A DNA stretch of 45,472 nucleotides from Kroppenstedtia guangzhouensis. Lineage in GTDB: Bacteria; Bacillota; Bacilli; Thermoactinomycetales; DSM-45169. Positions 27,261-35,968 of the stretch are shown one piece after another. The stretch covers positions 5,966 to 51,437 of the forward strand of contig NZ_BMEX01000016.1 of assembly GCF_014637345.1 (NCBI RefSeq), given 5' to 3'. The notes under the pieces were generated by a model. It worked only from the letters and a program-made list of their open reading frames with translations. It was not told the origin of the DNA and did not search any database. Every line of letters starts with the position of its first letter. Within the stretch, counting starts at the first letter, position 1. A program made the position numbers and the translations under genes.

Positions 27261-27287
27261 AAAAAACCGATCCCGTTTCAGGGATCG
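27261..27287 (-). terminator. Intrinsic terminator of the sulfur transporter gene
   Basis: On the minus strand CGATCCC, loop TGAAAC, GGGATCG, then GTTTTTT, directly after the transporter stop codon. Confidence 0.85.
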
Positions 27288-27297
27288 ATTGATCTTT

Positions 27298-28563
27298 TCA
27301 GCATACCGAATCATCGGGCTTGGGATTCTTCATGCCGAAGAGTTTCCGGAGGGGAAGGCCGACGGCGGTTCCGAGCAGGGCCATCCCGATCCAGACCCAG
27401 CCATGGAGACTGAAAGAGGCGATGCCGCTGAAGAAAGCACCGATATTGCACCCGTAGGCGAGTCGGGCACCGTAGCCCATCATCAGCCCGCCGATCACTG
27501 AAGCAAGAGCGACTCGTCCGCGGACCTTGCGGATGGCATAGGTCCCCGCGGCGGACGCTGCGGTCATGGCACCCAGGATGATGCCGAAATTCATCACACT
27601 GGTGGCATCGGCAGTGAGGGGTTTGTTCAAGGCAGCTCCCCTTTCTCCAGACCAATAGGCCCAATGGGTGACGTCCATCCCGATGGACTGGAGGAACTTG
27701 GAACCCCACAGGGCAAAGGCGGAGGTGATCCCCCAGGGTTCGCCTTTGATTGTCAGGGTGAGGGCATTCAACACCGCCAACCCAACCGCAGCCACCCACA
27801 AAGGCCAGGAGCCCCGAAGCAGTCGCTTCCACCCCTTGGCTGTGGGGATCGGTTTGATCTTCGGCGGGCGTCTCTTCCGGCTGATAAGTATGGTGATCCA
27901 GGTGATGGCGGAGAAGAGAACCATCTGTAAAATCCAAGCACCTCCATAGCCGAGGCCGGTGGTTTCCGCCAGGGAGACCGGGGGCAAGGAAGGAACATCT
28001 TGGGTCCAGAAACCCCAATGCCAGGCACCCAGCACCGATCCGGAGATAAAGGCGACAAGGGTGATCAGGACGGGAGTGCTTCCGCTGCCCACAGCGAACA
28101 AGGTCCCCGAAGCGCATCCCCCACCCAACTGCATTCCGATTCCAAACAGAAAGGCTCCCACGAAGAGGCTGACACCGAGGGGGGAGACAGAAGGTTGGGG
28201 GTGGACCCCAAAGAGGCCGAATCCGGAGGAGAAGATCCAAGCAAACAAAGTGGAGGAGACCGCCAGCATCAGCATATGAGCGCGCAGGCCGGCTCCCTGT
28301 CCGACGGAGAGAAGCTGACGGAAAGCCGAGGTGAATCCGAACCGGGCATGATACAAAGTGTATCCCAGCAACAGGCCGATGGTGAACAGGAGGCACTGTT
28401 TCAGCCCCTGATTCCCGTGGATGCCCATACCCAACCCGCCGATGGCAGCCACAGCGATGGCCAGGACTCCGAATCGGGGGGCAGGAAGGGCAGGTGCGGC
28501 GTAGGACAGCGATCCCTTGTTACCCAAGGGTTGAGCAGGAGTTTGAATGGACAAAAGAATCAT
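27298..28563 (-). CDS. YeeE/YedE (TsuA-type) sulfur-compound transporter
   Basis: A 421-residue, very hydrophobic protein made of two related halves. Each half has the family's Cys-containing pore motif: GGGCASGTLFAVG in the first and YGCNIGAFFSGIASFSLHGW in the second. Known TsuA proteins import thiosulfate using these Cys residues. An N-terminal extension precedes the first membrane segment. ATG 28563 is close behind AAGGTGGT. It is divergent from an ArsR-type regulator, with an AT-rich near-palindrome at 28599-28610 in its upstream region. The substrate (thiosulfate or another reduced sulfur species) is inferred from the family. Confidence 0.88.
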   Translation of the reverse strand: MILLSIQTPAQPLGNKGSLSYAAPALPAPRFGVLAIAVAAIGGLGMGIHGNQGLKQCLLFTIGLLLGYTLYHARFGFTSAFRQLLSVGQGAGLRAHMLMLAVSSTLFAWIFSSGFGLFGVHPQPSVSPLGVSLFVGAFLFGIGMQLGGGCASGTLFAVGSGSTPVLITLVAFISGSVLGAWHWGFWTQDVPSLPPVSLAETTGLGYGGAWILQMVLFSAITWITILISRKRRPPKIKPIPTAKGWKRLLRGSWPLWVAAVGLAVLNALTLTIKGEPWGITSAFALWGSKFLQSIGMDVTHWAYWSGERGAALNKPLTADATSVMNFGIILGAMTAASAAGTYAIRKVRGRVALASVIGGLMMGYGARLAYGCNIGAFFSGIASFSLHGWVWIGMALLGTAVGLPLRKLFGMKNPKPDDSVC

Positions 28564-28868
28564 ACCACCTTATCCGATTTATTTAGTTGGTTTTATGAGT
28601 GATATATTACAATAGGCGGGTGTAAATGTAAACATGCAGACAGCCCTTCCGGAAAAACATTGCAGGTTTGCCCAGTGACAATCAAAGATATGTCTGAGGT
28701 CAAGATGGCTGTCGTGGATCAAGGGTGATGACCGGAGGGACATTGACTGTCCGAGTCCCTCTGAGTAATCCCGGACCGACAAGCCTCAGCAGAATCCGAG
28801 CTTCAATTCCGGGGATGAAAAATTGCGGGTACGCCGAGGATAAGTGTATATGGGATTTCCCCGGTCCT
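28564..28868. other. Divergent intergenic region between the sulfur transporter and arsR-type gene
   Basis: No supported gene. The transporter side holds GTGATATATTAC (28599-28610), an AT-rich near-palindrome that may be an operator. I see no clear sigma-A boxes for the minus strand. Confidence 0.5.
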
Positions 28869-28897
28869 TTGACAACCATATAATAATATGCTTATAT
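28869..28897 (+). promoter_or_regulatory. Promoter and overlapping operator of the ArsR-type gene
   Basis: TTGACA (28869-28874), 17-base spacer, TTATAT (28892-28897). The inverted repeat ATATAA-N8-TTATAT (28878-28897) covers spacer and -10, the usual architecture for ArsR-family autorepression. Confidence 0.65.
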
Positions 28898-28916
28898 ATT
28901 GAGTGAGGTGGTGGTC

Positions 28917-29240
28917 ATGAATTTTGACCGGTTGGCAGATTGCCATAAAGCCCTGGGGGACAAAACCCGCCTTCGAATCCTCGCTCTCCTGAGGGAAGAG
29001 GATTTGTGCGTCGGGGAATTGGTGGAGATTCTGAAGATCACCCAACCGGCGGTCTCCCAGCATGTCCGAAAGTTGAGGAACGCCGGGTTGGTCAAGGAAC
29101 GGCGGCAGGGTCAGTGGGTCTACTACTCCCTGAACGGGGAGGATTATCCATACTTTCCTTCATTACTCCGCTCTCTTCCCGACCAGAGTCGCGAGATCGA
29201 ACGCTTGAAAGAGGAAGGAAAGAAGGGGATTTGTACCTGA
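28917..29240 (+). CDS. ArsR-family winged-helix regulator
   Basis: A 107-residue repressor: helix-turn-helix with LGDKTRLRILALL, the recognition region LKITQPAVSQHVRKLRNAGLV and the wing RRQGQWVYYSL. It has three Cys (9, 31, 106). The segment DLCVGELVEIL differs from the two-Cys ELCVCD arsenic/cadmium site, so a metalloid role is not supported. Its position opposite a thiosulfate-type transporter and before trxB suggests a thiol or persulfide signal; that is inference. ATG 28917 follows GAGGTGG; the in-frame TTG at 28899 is less likely. The palindrome in its promoter suggests autoregulation. Confidence 0.85.
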   Translation: MNFDRLADCHKALGDKTRLRILALLREEDLCVGELVEILKITQPAVSQHVRKLRNAGLVKERRQGQWVYYSLNGEDYPYFPSLLRSLPDQSREIERLKEEGKKGICT

Positions 29241-29305
29241 GGGGAACATGCCGCCTCATAGTATCTTTTGCAGATCTGTGAAAAAACGTTTGGAGGTTCG
29301 GACAC

Positions 29306-30256
29306 ATGCACAAAGTGATTATTCTCGGAACCGGACCGGCGGGTTTGACCGCCGCAATTTATCTGGCACGGGCCAATATGAACCCGTTGGTGATTGAAGG
29401 TCAGGAACCAGGAGGCCAGCTGACCACCACTACTGATGTGGAAAACTTCCCCGGTTTCCCTGAAGGGATTCTCGGACCGGAATTAATGGATAACATGCGG
29501 AAACAGGCGGAGCGTTTCGGTGCCCAATTTAAGCGGGGCTGGGTGACCGATGCGGATCTCTCCCATCGACCCTTCAAGCTGACAGTGGAAGGGGAAGGAG
29601 AGCTGACCTGTGAAGCTTTGGTGCTTTCCACCGGAGCCTCCGCCAAGCTGCTGGGAATCCCTGGGGAGAAGGAAAACATGGGTCAAGGGGTCAGTACCTG
29701 CGCCACCTGTGACGGTTTCTTCTATCGGGGCAAAAAGATCATTGTTGTCGGTGGCGGTGACTCCGCCATGGAGGAGGCCAACTTTCTGACCAAGTTCGCC
29801 TCCGAGGTGACCGTTGTGCACCGACGGGAAGAGCTCAGGGCTTCCAAGATTATGCAAGACCGGGCCCGGGCCAACGAAAAGATCAAATGGGCCCTCAACC
29901 GGGTTCCGGTGGAAGTGGTGACCAAAGAAGAAGGCAGTGTCAAAGGGCTGAAGGTCCAAAACAAAGAAACCGGCAAAGAGGAGATCCTCGAAGCTGACGG
30001 CATCTTTGTCGCCATCGGCCACCGTCCCAACACCGATTTTCTCAAAGGTCAGCTGAACATGGACGAACTGGGTTACATCCAGGTGACTCCAGGCACCACC
30101 CGGACCAACATCGAGGGTGTTTTCGCCTGCGGTGATGTCCAGGACCGGGAATACCGCCAGGCGATCACGGCGGCGGGCACCGGTTGCATGGCGGCTATAG
30201 ACTGCGAGAAATACCTGGAGGGAGCGGCTGCGGTCGACTGGTCCAAGTCCCTTTGA
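29306..30256 (+). CDS. trxB: Thioredoxin reductase (NADPH)
   Basis: A 316-residue low-molecular-weight flavoprotein that passes electrons from NADPH through FAD and a disulfide to thioredoxin. Seen: FAD motif [18 protein letters not shown], redox pair CATC (Cys132, Cys135), NADPH motif [15 protein letters not shown] with HRRE, and the C-terminal ACGDVQD. ATG 29306 follows GGAGGT. Only 65 bases after the ArsR-type gene without a terminator between, so possibly cotranscribed, which would link it to the sulfur or redox response. Confidence 0.95.
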   Translation: MHKVIILGTGPAGLTAAIYLARANMNPLVIEGQEPGGQLTTTTDVENFPGFPEGILGPELMDNMRKQAERFGAQFKRGWVTDADLSHRPFKLTVEGEGELTCEALVLSTGASAKLLGIPGEKENMGQGVSTCATCDGFFYRGKKIIVVGGGDSAMEEANFLTKFASEVTVVHRREELRASKIMQDRARANEKIKWALNRVPVEVVTKEEGSVKGLKVQNKETGKEEILEADGIFVAIGHRPNTDFLKGQLNMDELGYIQVTPGTTRTNIEGVFACGDVQDREYRQAITAAGTGCMAAIDCEKYLEGAAAVDWSKSL

Positions 30257-30263
30257 GTACAAG

Positions 30264-30296
30264 AAAAACCGGCGGATGTAGCCCGCCGGTTTTTTT
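30264..30296 (+). terminator. Intrinsic terminator of trxB
   Basis: AAACCGGCGG and CCGCCGGTTT pair around a short ATGTAGC-type loop, followed by a run of T. Confidence 0.92.
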
Positions 30297-30414
30297 CTCC
30301 GTTGTGTCCGAGAGACCGGGCGTTTTCTTTTTATCGCATCAGTATAGGGGTCCAAACAGGGAACCGTCAGAGATCATAATCTGAAAACAGGATGTGGAGA
30401 AAGGAGGGGTTTCT

Positions 30415-30573
30415 GTGTTGGCCCGTTTGTCACAAATGCTGAAAAAACCCTGGGTAAAAAAGATCATGGGCTACTGGAATAAGATAAGAACAATCTATGG
30501 AAAAATCGTTCCCATTTTTAATATGTTGAAGCCCTTGATGAGTATGGGCAGACAGCAGCCCCGATTTTATTGA
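30415..30573 (+). CDS. Small highly basic Trp-containing peptide, 52 codons, function unknown
   Basis: The frame starts at GTG 30415 (or TTG 30418) behind AAAGGAGGGG and ends at TGA 30571-30573, four bases before a textbook terminator, so it looks like a complete one-gene unit. The product has about 11 Lys/Arg and no Asp or Glu, two Trp and alternating basic/hydrophobic residues (LKKPWVKKIMGYWNKIR, then IYGKIVPIFNMLKPLM), suggesting an amphipathic membrane-active or nucleic-acid-binding helix. No signal peptide, double-Gly leader or Cys. It could be a leaderless bacteriocin-like peptide or a small sporulation protein; I do not recognise it. No transport or immunity gene is adjacent. Confidence 0.65.
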   Translation: MLARLSQMLKKPWVKKIMGYWNKIRTIYGKIVPIFNMLKPLMSMGRQQPRFY

Positions 30574-30576
30574 TCG

Positions 30577-30598
30577 AGTCCCTCAGGGGACTTTTTTT
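30577..30598 (+). terminator. Intrinsic terminator of the small basic peptide gene
   Basis: AGTCCC, loop TCAG, GGGACT and seven T directly after the stop codon. It supports the reality of the upstream small gene. Confidence 0.9.
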
Positions 30599-30666
30599 GT
30601 GTTCAGTTCTACCATGGATTTGTCTGAGATGCCCAATTCTTTTGCGATGGATTGATACCCCTTTTG

Positions 30667-31587
30667 TCAAATCCACTGGTTTAAAAAGAGTCCCACAGCC
30701 AGCAGAAGTCCGAACAGGGTGTTCACCTGGGCGGTGGACTTCATGGCCGGGGCCATTTCCGTATTGGTGGTTTTTCCTTGGAATCCACGGACTGCTTGGA
30801 TGGATTTGGGTATACTCAGAAACACCAACAAGATCCAGGGGGTAACCTTCCCGGCCAGGACGAGAATGATGACCCACAGGTAAGAGACGATAAACATCCC
30901 GGCGAGAAAGCGGACGGCTCCCTTGTGTCCCAAGAGGATAGCCAAGGTTTTGCGTCCGTTTTTTTCGTCTCCTTCCCGGTCGCGGATATTGTTGGCCATC
31001 AGGATCGCCCCGACCAGGATGGCGATGGGGATGGAGACAAGCAGGCTGTCCGGAGTGAGGGTGCCGGTCTGGATGAAAAATGCGATCAGAATGATTCCCA
31101 TCCCCATAAACAACCCCGCTGCCAACTCACCCAGCGGGGTATAAGCGATGGGGAAAGGTCCTCCGGTGTAGAAGTAACCCGCCGCGATGCAGACGGAGCC
31201 GATCAACGCCAACCACCAGCTGCTTTCCATGCAGATATAGATTCCCAGCAAAACGGAGACTCCGCAGAAGGTGACGGCGATTCTCATCACTGTTCCCGGA
31301 GAGATGCCATGGCGCACGATGGCACCGCCGATGCCCACGGAACGTTCATTGTCCAATCCCCGCTTGTAATCGTAGTATTCGTTGAACATATTGGTTGCCG
31401 CCTGGATCAGGATGGAGGCGGTCAACATGGCCAGAAACAATGGAATGTCAATCCGGGTTAGCGGCATCGCCAGTGTCGTCCCGATCAGGACAGGCACAAA
31501 GGATGCGGTCAGGGTGTGGGGACGCAACAATTGCCACCATACCCGCCAGCCTTTTTCGGCGGTCGGTCCGGTTGTGGATGATTGCAT
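30667..31587 (-). CDS. menA: 1,4-dihydroxy-2-naphthoate polyprenyltransferase
   Basis: A 306-residue UbiA-superfamily membrane enzyme that attaches the polyprenyl chain to 1,4-dihydroxy-2-naphthoate, giving demethylmenaquinone. First Asp-rich motif NMFNEYYDYKRGLD near 66-79 and second NNIRDREGD near 198-206 bind the prenyl diphosphate through magnesium. About eight or nine hydrophobic helices. ATG 31587 follows AGGAAGGAGAG. Divergent from menF, so both sides of the pathway are driven from one intergenic region. Confidence 0.94.
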   Translation of the reverse strand: MQSSTTGPTAEKGWRVWWQLLRPHTLTASFVPVLIGTTLAMPLTRIDIPLFLAMLTASILIQAATNMFNEYYDYKRGLDNERSVGIGGAIVRHGISPGTVMRIAVTFCGVSVLLGIYICMESSWWLALIGSVCIAAGYFYTGGPFPIAYTPLGELAAGLFMGMGIILIAFFIQTGTLTPDSLLVSIPIAILVGAILMANNIRDREGDEKNGRKTLAILLGHKGAVRFLAGMFIVSYLWVIILVLAGKVTPWILLVFLSIPKSIQAVRGFQGKTTNTEMAPAMKSTAQVNTLFGLLLAVGLFLNQWI

Positions 31588-31613
31588 CAGTTTCTCTCCT
31601 TCCTTTCGCCCCC

Positions 31614-31619
31614 ATTATA
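31614..31619 (-). promoter_or_regulatory. -10 box of menA
   Basis: Perfect TATAAT on the minus strand, 27 bases before the menA start; no good -35 box. For the divergent menF direction, TATACT near 31690 is a weaker candidate, also without a clear -35. Confidence 0.45.
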
Positions 31620-31823
31620 CCCCGAAACATTGGCTGACTCCAGTACAGCCGGAGGACACAGTCGGTAGAAAAGAGCGGGGATTTTGGGTATACTGGATTT
31701 GGTTTGATGATAGAGTAAGGGCCGGAAATGGTCATAGACCAAAGCGAATCCACAGGGAGATCGGATTCGCCGAAACGCCGTCGGGAGGGTGGTTTCCGAC
31801 GGTATGGATGGGGGGGAAGGACC

Positions 31824-33233
31824 GTGACGACCATGAGAGAATTACGCAACCTTGCCGGGTTGAAGGAAGGGGCGGCCCGGGCCCGGAGGGAACAGAGAAG
31901 GGTGCTGGTCAGCCGGACCCGGTTGGTGAACAGCGTGGATCCCCTCTCTTTTTTTGCGTCCGCAACCGAATACCGGGGAACGCGGAACTTTTGGTCTGAT
32001 CCTGACCGGGCGGTCACCTTGGTCGGAGTGGGTGTCGCCTGGGAGTTGGAGATAAATACCGGAGAGGACCCTTATTTGAAAACGGGGCAGGAGTGGGGTC
32101 GCCTTCTGCAAGGTGCGATCCGGGTTCCGCAGGAGTCACCGACGGGTACGGGGCCGCTCCTTTTGGGCGGTTTTTCCTTTGATCCGCTCGCTGGAAAGAC
32201 CCCGCTCTGGGAGGGTTTTTCCGATGCTTCCTTCATCCTGCCGCAATTTTTGTTGACAGTGACAGGGAGAGAGTGTTGGCTGACGGTCAACGCCCTGATC
32301 CGGCCAGGGGAGGATGTGGAACAGACGGCGAAGAGGTTGACGGATAAGGAGGATGCGCTTCTGGGGGAAGTTGCAGACTTTCATCTCTCTCCCCCGGACC
32401 GTGCTTCATTCGAAATGTTTGAGGTGGAGCCGGATCGCTGGAAAAAAACCGTGGCCGCCGCGGCCCGGGAAATCCGGGAAGGGGTTATTGAAAAGGTGGT
32501 GTTGGCCCGGCAACTTCGGTTGCAGTCGGACAAATCTTTCTCTCCGGAAGCGAGTTTGTACCGGTTGCGAGAGAGACAACCCCACAGTTTCCTGTTTGCG
32601 GTGGAACGCGGGGAGGTCTGCTTTCTGGGTGCTTCTCCCGAACGTCTCGTGAAAAGGGAGGGAGAGCGGTTATATTCCACTTGCCTGGCGGGAACCACCC
32701 GGCGGGGGGAAGATCCGGAGGAAGATCAGAAATTGGGGGAAGCTTTGCTGTCTGATCCGAAAAACAGAGGTGAGCACGCAGTAGTGGTTCATATGATCGG
32801 CGAAGTTTTTCAACGGGGTTGTTCCCAGGTGCGGACACCAGATTCCCCCAGTCTGTACCGAGTACGGGATGTACAACATTTGTTCACCCCTGTGGAGGGA
32901 ACACCGCTGCCGGAGACCACGTTGCTGTCGATGGTGCAACAGCTGCACCCCACCCCGGCTCTGGGCGGATTTCCCCAGAAGGAGGCGGTGGCCCGGATTC
33001 GGGAGACGGAAGGGATGGACCGGGGCTGGTATTCGGCGCCGGTGGGTTGGCTGGACTATCGGGGGGACGGAGAGTTTGCCTGCGCAATCCGGTCCGGCCT
33101 GATTCGGGGGAGGGAAGCCTCTCTCTTTGCCGGTTGCGGGATTGTGGGAGATTCTGAACCCAACAGCGAATACGAAGAGACGAAGCTGAAGTTCAAACCG
33201 ATGCTGTCGGCGTTGGGAGGCGATAGCTGGTGA
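31824..33233 (+). CDS. menF: Isochorismate synthase, menaquinone-specific
   Basis: A 469-residue chorismate-utilising enzyme converting chorismate to isochorismate with magnesium. Conserved C-terminal parts: GVIEKVVLARQ, CFLGASPERLV, HPTPALGGFP, GMDRGWYSAPVGWLD, FACAIRSGLI and GCGIVGDSEPNSEYEET. The frame runs back to 31728, but the first part there lacks family likeness. GTG 31824 lies after a GGGGGGAAGG box, and ATG 31833 is a close alternative. First gene of menF-menD-menH; its stop overlaps the menD start. Confidence 0.93.
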   Translation: MTTMRELRNLAGLKEGAARARREQRRVLVSRTRLVNSVDPLSFFASATEYRGTRNFWSDPDRAVTLVGVGVAWELEINTGEDPYLKTGQEWGRLLQGAIRVPQESPTGTGPLLLGGFSFDPLAGKTPLWEGFSDASFILPQFLLTVTGRECWLTVNALIRPGEDVEQTAKRLTDKEDALLGEVADFHLSPPDRASFEMFEVEPDRWKKTVAAAAREIREGVIEKVVLARQLRLQSDKSFSPEASLYRLRERQPHSFLFAVERGEVCFLGASPERLVKREGERLYSTCLAGTTRRGEDPEEDQKLGEALLSDPKNRGEHAVVVHMIGEVFQRGCSQVRTPDSPSLYRVRDVQHLFTPVEGTPLPETTLLSMVQQLHPTPALGGFPQKEAVARIRETEGMDRGWYSAPVGWLDYRGDGEFACAIRSGLIRGREASLFAGCGIVGDSEPNSEYEETKLKFKPMLSALGGDSW

Positions 33234-34999
33234 GTCATATGGAAGACCTGACGGCGACTGTAGGTGCCTTTGTGGACGAGCTGGTCCTGAGTGGACTCCG
33301 ACACGCGGTGATCAGTCCCGGCTCCCGATCCACGCCGCTGGCACTGGCAATGGCCGCCCATCCCAATCTGAAGAATTGGCTGCTGGTGGATGAGCGCTCC
33401 GCCGGCTTTTTTGCCTTGGGATTGGGCAAGGCTTTGGGAGAGCCGGCAGCGTTGTTGTGCACCTCGGGAACTGCGGCGGCCAATTATTTTCCTGCGGTGG
33501 CGGAGGCGAAACTAGCCAGAGTTCCGCTGGTGGTGCTGACCGCGGATCGTCCCCACGAACTTCGGGATGTAGGCGCGCCCCAAGCGATGGATCAGATTGG
33601 AATGTTCGGTACCCATGTCAAATGGTTTATGGAAATGGCGTTACCGGAAAGCTCGGAGCCGATGCTGCGGTATGTGCGGACCACGGCCGGTCGGGCGGTG
33701 GCCACAGCCAGGACGGGTCCGATGGGACCGGTTCATCTCAATCTCCCGTTCCGGGAGCCCTTGGTTCCAGATCTCTCCTTCCCCTCCATCTGGCTGGGGG
33801 GGAGAAGGGGAGAGGGCTCCTCCCCTTACGTCCGGGTGGTTTCAGGAGAACAGGACCCGTCCGGTGGGGAACTGGACAGATGGGCCCAAATGCTTTCCCA
33901 GTGGGAGCGAGGTCTGATCGTGGTCGGTCCTCAGGAAGAATCGGAGTTGGGATCCGCAGTGCACCAGCTGGCGGAATCCCTCAGTTTTCCCGTTTTGGCG
34001 GATCCCCTCTCCCGTCTTCGAAACGGTTCCCATACCAAGGAGTGGATTCTGGAGGGGTATGATGCTTTCCTGCGGGAAGGGGAAGCGGTGGAAAAATTGG
34101 CCCCCGAGGTGGTGATCCGCTTCGGGGCGATGCCCGTTTCCAAGGCCCTCCTCCTGTTTCTGAAACAGCATCCGCATACCCGACAGATCGTGGTCGACCC
34201 GGACGGGGGATGGCGGGAGCCATCCCTGCTGGCCGCGGAGATGGTCTATACTGACCCGATCCGCTTCTGTCAAGGGCTGACTGAGCGGATCCTACCCCGG
34301 AGAGAATCTTCCTGGGCGCAACTCTGGAAGGGACTCAATCAGGTGACGACAGCCCAGTTGGCGGCAGCGGGCAGGGTGGATGCCCCCTTTGAGGGACGGG
34401 TGTTCCTGGAGCTGGCGGAGCTGTTGCCGGAGGAAGGGATCCTCTTTGCCGGGAATAGCATGCCTGTCCGGGACTTGGATTCTTTCCTGATGAAGAGTGA
34501 CCGGCGCTTGCTCCCGATGGCTAACCGGGGAGCCAATGGGATTGACGGAGTGATCTCCACTGCTCTGGGCGCAGCGGCGGCGGGCTTCCATGTGACATTG
34601 GTGTTGGGGGATCTTTCGTTTTTTCACGACCTCAACGGTCTTCTCGCCGCCAAGCTTCATGCTTTGAACACCACCATCGTGTTGATCAATAATGACGGGG
34701 GTGGCATCTTCTCCTTTCTCCCTCAAGCTTCCCAAACGGAGCCCACCACCTTTGAGACGCTGTTCGGCACGCCTCTTGGTCTGGATTATGGGCATGCGGT
34801 GCGGATGTACGGGGGGCATTTGGATCGCCCCACTTCCTGGGAGGAGTTTCGGAAGAATTATGTGGCCAGCTTGGAACGGCCGGGACTGAATGTGATCGAA
34901 GTTCGGACAGATCGTCGGGAAAACGTAAACCTGCACCGCGGAATCTGGAAACAGATCGGGGAAGTGGTGCGAAGGCGGCTGAGGGAGGCGGAAGGCTGA
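33230..34999 (+). CDS. menD: 2-succinyl-5-enolpyruvyl-6-hydroxy-3-cyclohexene-1-carboxylate synthase
   Basis: A 589-residue thiamine diphosphate enzyme that adds the succinyl unit of 2-oxoglutarate to isochorismate (SEPHCHC synthase). Seen: N-terminal VISPGSRSTPLALAMA, CTSGTAAANYFPAV, GNSMPVRDLDSF, and the cofactor-metal site VLGDLSFFHDLNGL with NNDGGGIFSFLP. GTG 33230 overlaps the menF stop in GTGA; an ATG at 33239 is the alternative. The end overlaps menH by one base. Confidence 0.96.
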   Translation: MSHMEDLTATVGAFVDELVLSGLRHAVISPGSRSTPLALAMAAHPNLKNWLLVDERSAGFFALGLGKALGEPAALLCTSGTAAANYFPAVAEAKLARVPLVVLTADRPHELRDVGAPQAMDQIGMFGTHVKWFMEMALPESSEPMLRYVRTTAGRAVATARTGPMGPVHLNLPFREPLVPDLSFPSIWLGGRRGEGSSPYVRVVSGEQDPSGGELDRWAQMLSQWERGLIVVGPQEESELGSAVHQLAESLSFPVLADPLSRLRNGSHTKEWILEGYDAFLREGEAVEKLAPEVVIRFGAMPVSKALLLFLKQHPHTRQIVVDPDGGWREPSLLAAEMVYTDPIRFCQGLTERILPRRESSWAQLWKGLNQVTTAQLAAAGRVDAPFEGRVFLELAELLPEEGILFAGNSMPVRDLDSFLMKSDRRLLPMANRGANGIDGVISTALGAAAAGFHVTLVLGDLSFFHDLNGLLAAKLHALNTTIVLINNDGGGIFSFLPQASQTEPTTFETLFGTPLGLDYGHAVRMYGGHLDRPTSWEEFRKNYVASLERPGLNVIEVRTDRRENVNLHRGIWKQIGEVVRRRLREAEG

Positions 35000-35817
35000 T
35001 GCACTTTCATGTCAACGGTGTCTCTTATCGGGTCGAGTCGGAGGGACAGGGCCCGGCCCTTCTCCTGTTGCACGGCTTCACAGGTTCCAGGGTCACCTGG
35101 GAGCCGTATCTCAGCAACTGGACGCGACAATTCCAGGTGGTGCGGGTGGATGTCATCGGCCATGGGGAGAGCGATGCACCAGCGGATCCGGCCCGATACA
35201 CCATGGATCGGGCCACCGCGGATCTGGCAGAGATCCTGGACCGGTTGCAAATCTCCCATGCCCATGTCCTCGGGTATTCCATGGGGGGACGTCTCGCTCT
35301 CTCCTTCGCCGAGTGGTATCCCGATCGGGTGAACACTCTCTTGTTGGAAAGCAGCTCCCCCGGGTTGAAAACAGATGCGGAGCGACGGGCTCGCCGCGAG
35401 CAGGATGAAGCTCTGGCGGACCGGATCGAAAGGGAAGGGTTGGAATCATTTATTTGGTATTGGGAAAGTATTCCTCTGTTTGCCAGTCAGGCGAACCTGC
35501 CGGAAAAAGTGCGACAGGCCTTGCGGAAAGAGCGGCTGTCCCAACGGGCCCAAGGGTTGGCCAACAGCCTTCGCGGGATGGGAACCGGCGCACAGCCTTC
35601 TTGGTGGGGGCATCTTGGGAAGATCCCATGCCCTGTGCTGTTGATCACCGGGGAATTGGATGGGAAGTTTTGTCGGATTGCGAAGGAGATGAATGGACAA
35701 TTTGCCCAGTGCCAATGGCGGGTTGTGCCCGGAGCCGGACATGCGGTTCACCTGGAAGTGCCCCGACTTTTTGATACAATAGTGATGGAATTTCTTTTGG
35801 ATCAGGAAATCCCTTAA
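34999..35817 (+). CDS. menH: 2-succinyl-6-hydroxy-2,4-cyclohexadiene-1-carboxylate synthase
   Basis: A 272-residue alpha/beta hydrolase-fold lyase that removes pyruvate from the MenD product. Seen: oxyanion region [13 protein letters not shown], nucleophile elbow GYSMGG (Ser94), acid in ITGELDGK and His in [10 protein letters not shown]. The ATG overlaps the menD stop (TGATG). Its place between menD and menB gives the specific assignment within a large hydrolase superfamily. A 151-base gap with repeat copy 2 follows. Confidence 0.92.
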   Translation: MHFHVNGVSYRVESEGQGPALLLLHGFTGSRVTWEPYLSNWTRQFQVVRVDVIGHGESDAPADPARYTMDRATADLAEILDRLQISHAHVLGYSMGGRLALSFAEWYPDRVNTLLLESSSPGLKTDAERRARREQDEALADRIEREGLESFIWYWESIPLFASQANLPEKVRQALRKERLSQRAQGLANSLRGMGTGAQPSWWGHLGKIPCPVLLITGELDGKFCRIAKEMNGQFAQCQWRVVPGAGHAVHLEVPRLFDTIVMEFLLDQEIP

Positions 35818-35822
35818 GGGCA

Positions 35823-35889
35823 TTGTGAAAAAGTCATCACAGGGAGGACGGGGTTTTGCATGGAGTGCTTTTAACAGTTCAGAACATCG
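35823..35889. repeat. Dispersed ~65-bp repeat, copy 2, between menH and menB
   Basis: Matches copy 1 at 12221-12285, including TTGTGAAAAAGTnnTCACAG and the later GGAGTGC and CAGAACA blocks in order. It begins six bases after the menH stop and splits the otherwise tightly packed menFDH from menB. It may be a decayed mobile-element end or a control site for menB. Confidence 0.7.
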
Positions 35890-35968
35890 ACAGGTCATCT
35901 GGAAACCCCATCCCGATCAACCCAGAACACACTTCATCGGATTCGGGTATTTGAGGGAGGATGAGCGA

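Noticed and set aside
27311-28396. 361-codon alternative frame within the sulfur transporter gene
   Set aside because: Arg/His/Pro-rich shadow translation; the other minus-strand frame has the YeeE/YedE Cys motifs and membrane helices.
28917-29240. Arsenic resistance operon
   Set aside because: The regulator is ArsR-family, but the neighbouring genes are a thiosulfate-type transporter and thioredoxin reductase; there is no arsenate reductase or arsenite pump, and the two-Cys ELCVCD motif is missing.
34999-35817. Generic alpha/beta hydrolase or haloalkane dehalogenase
   Set aside because: The one-base overlap with menD and position before menB make MenH the straightforward reading.
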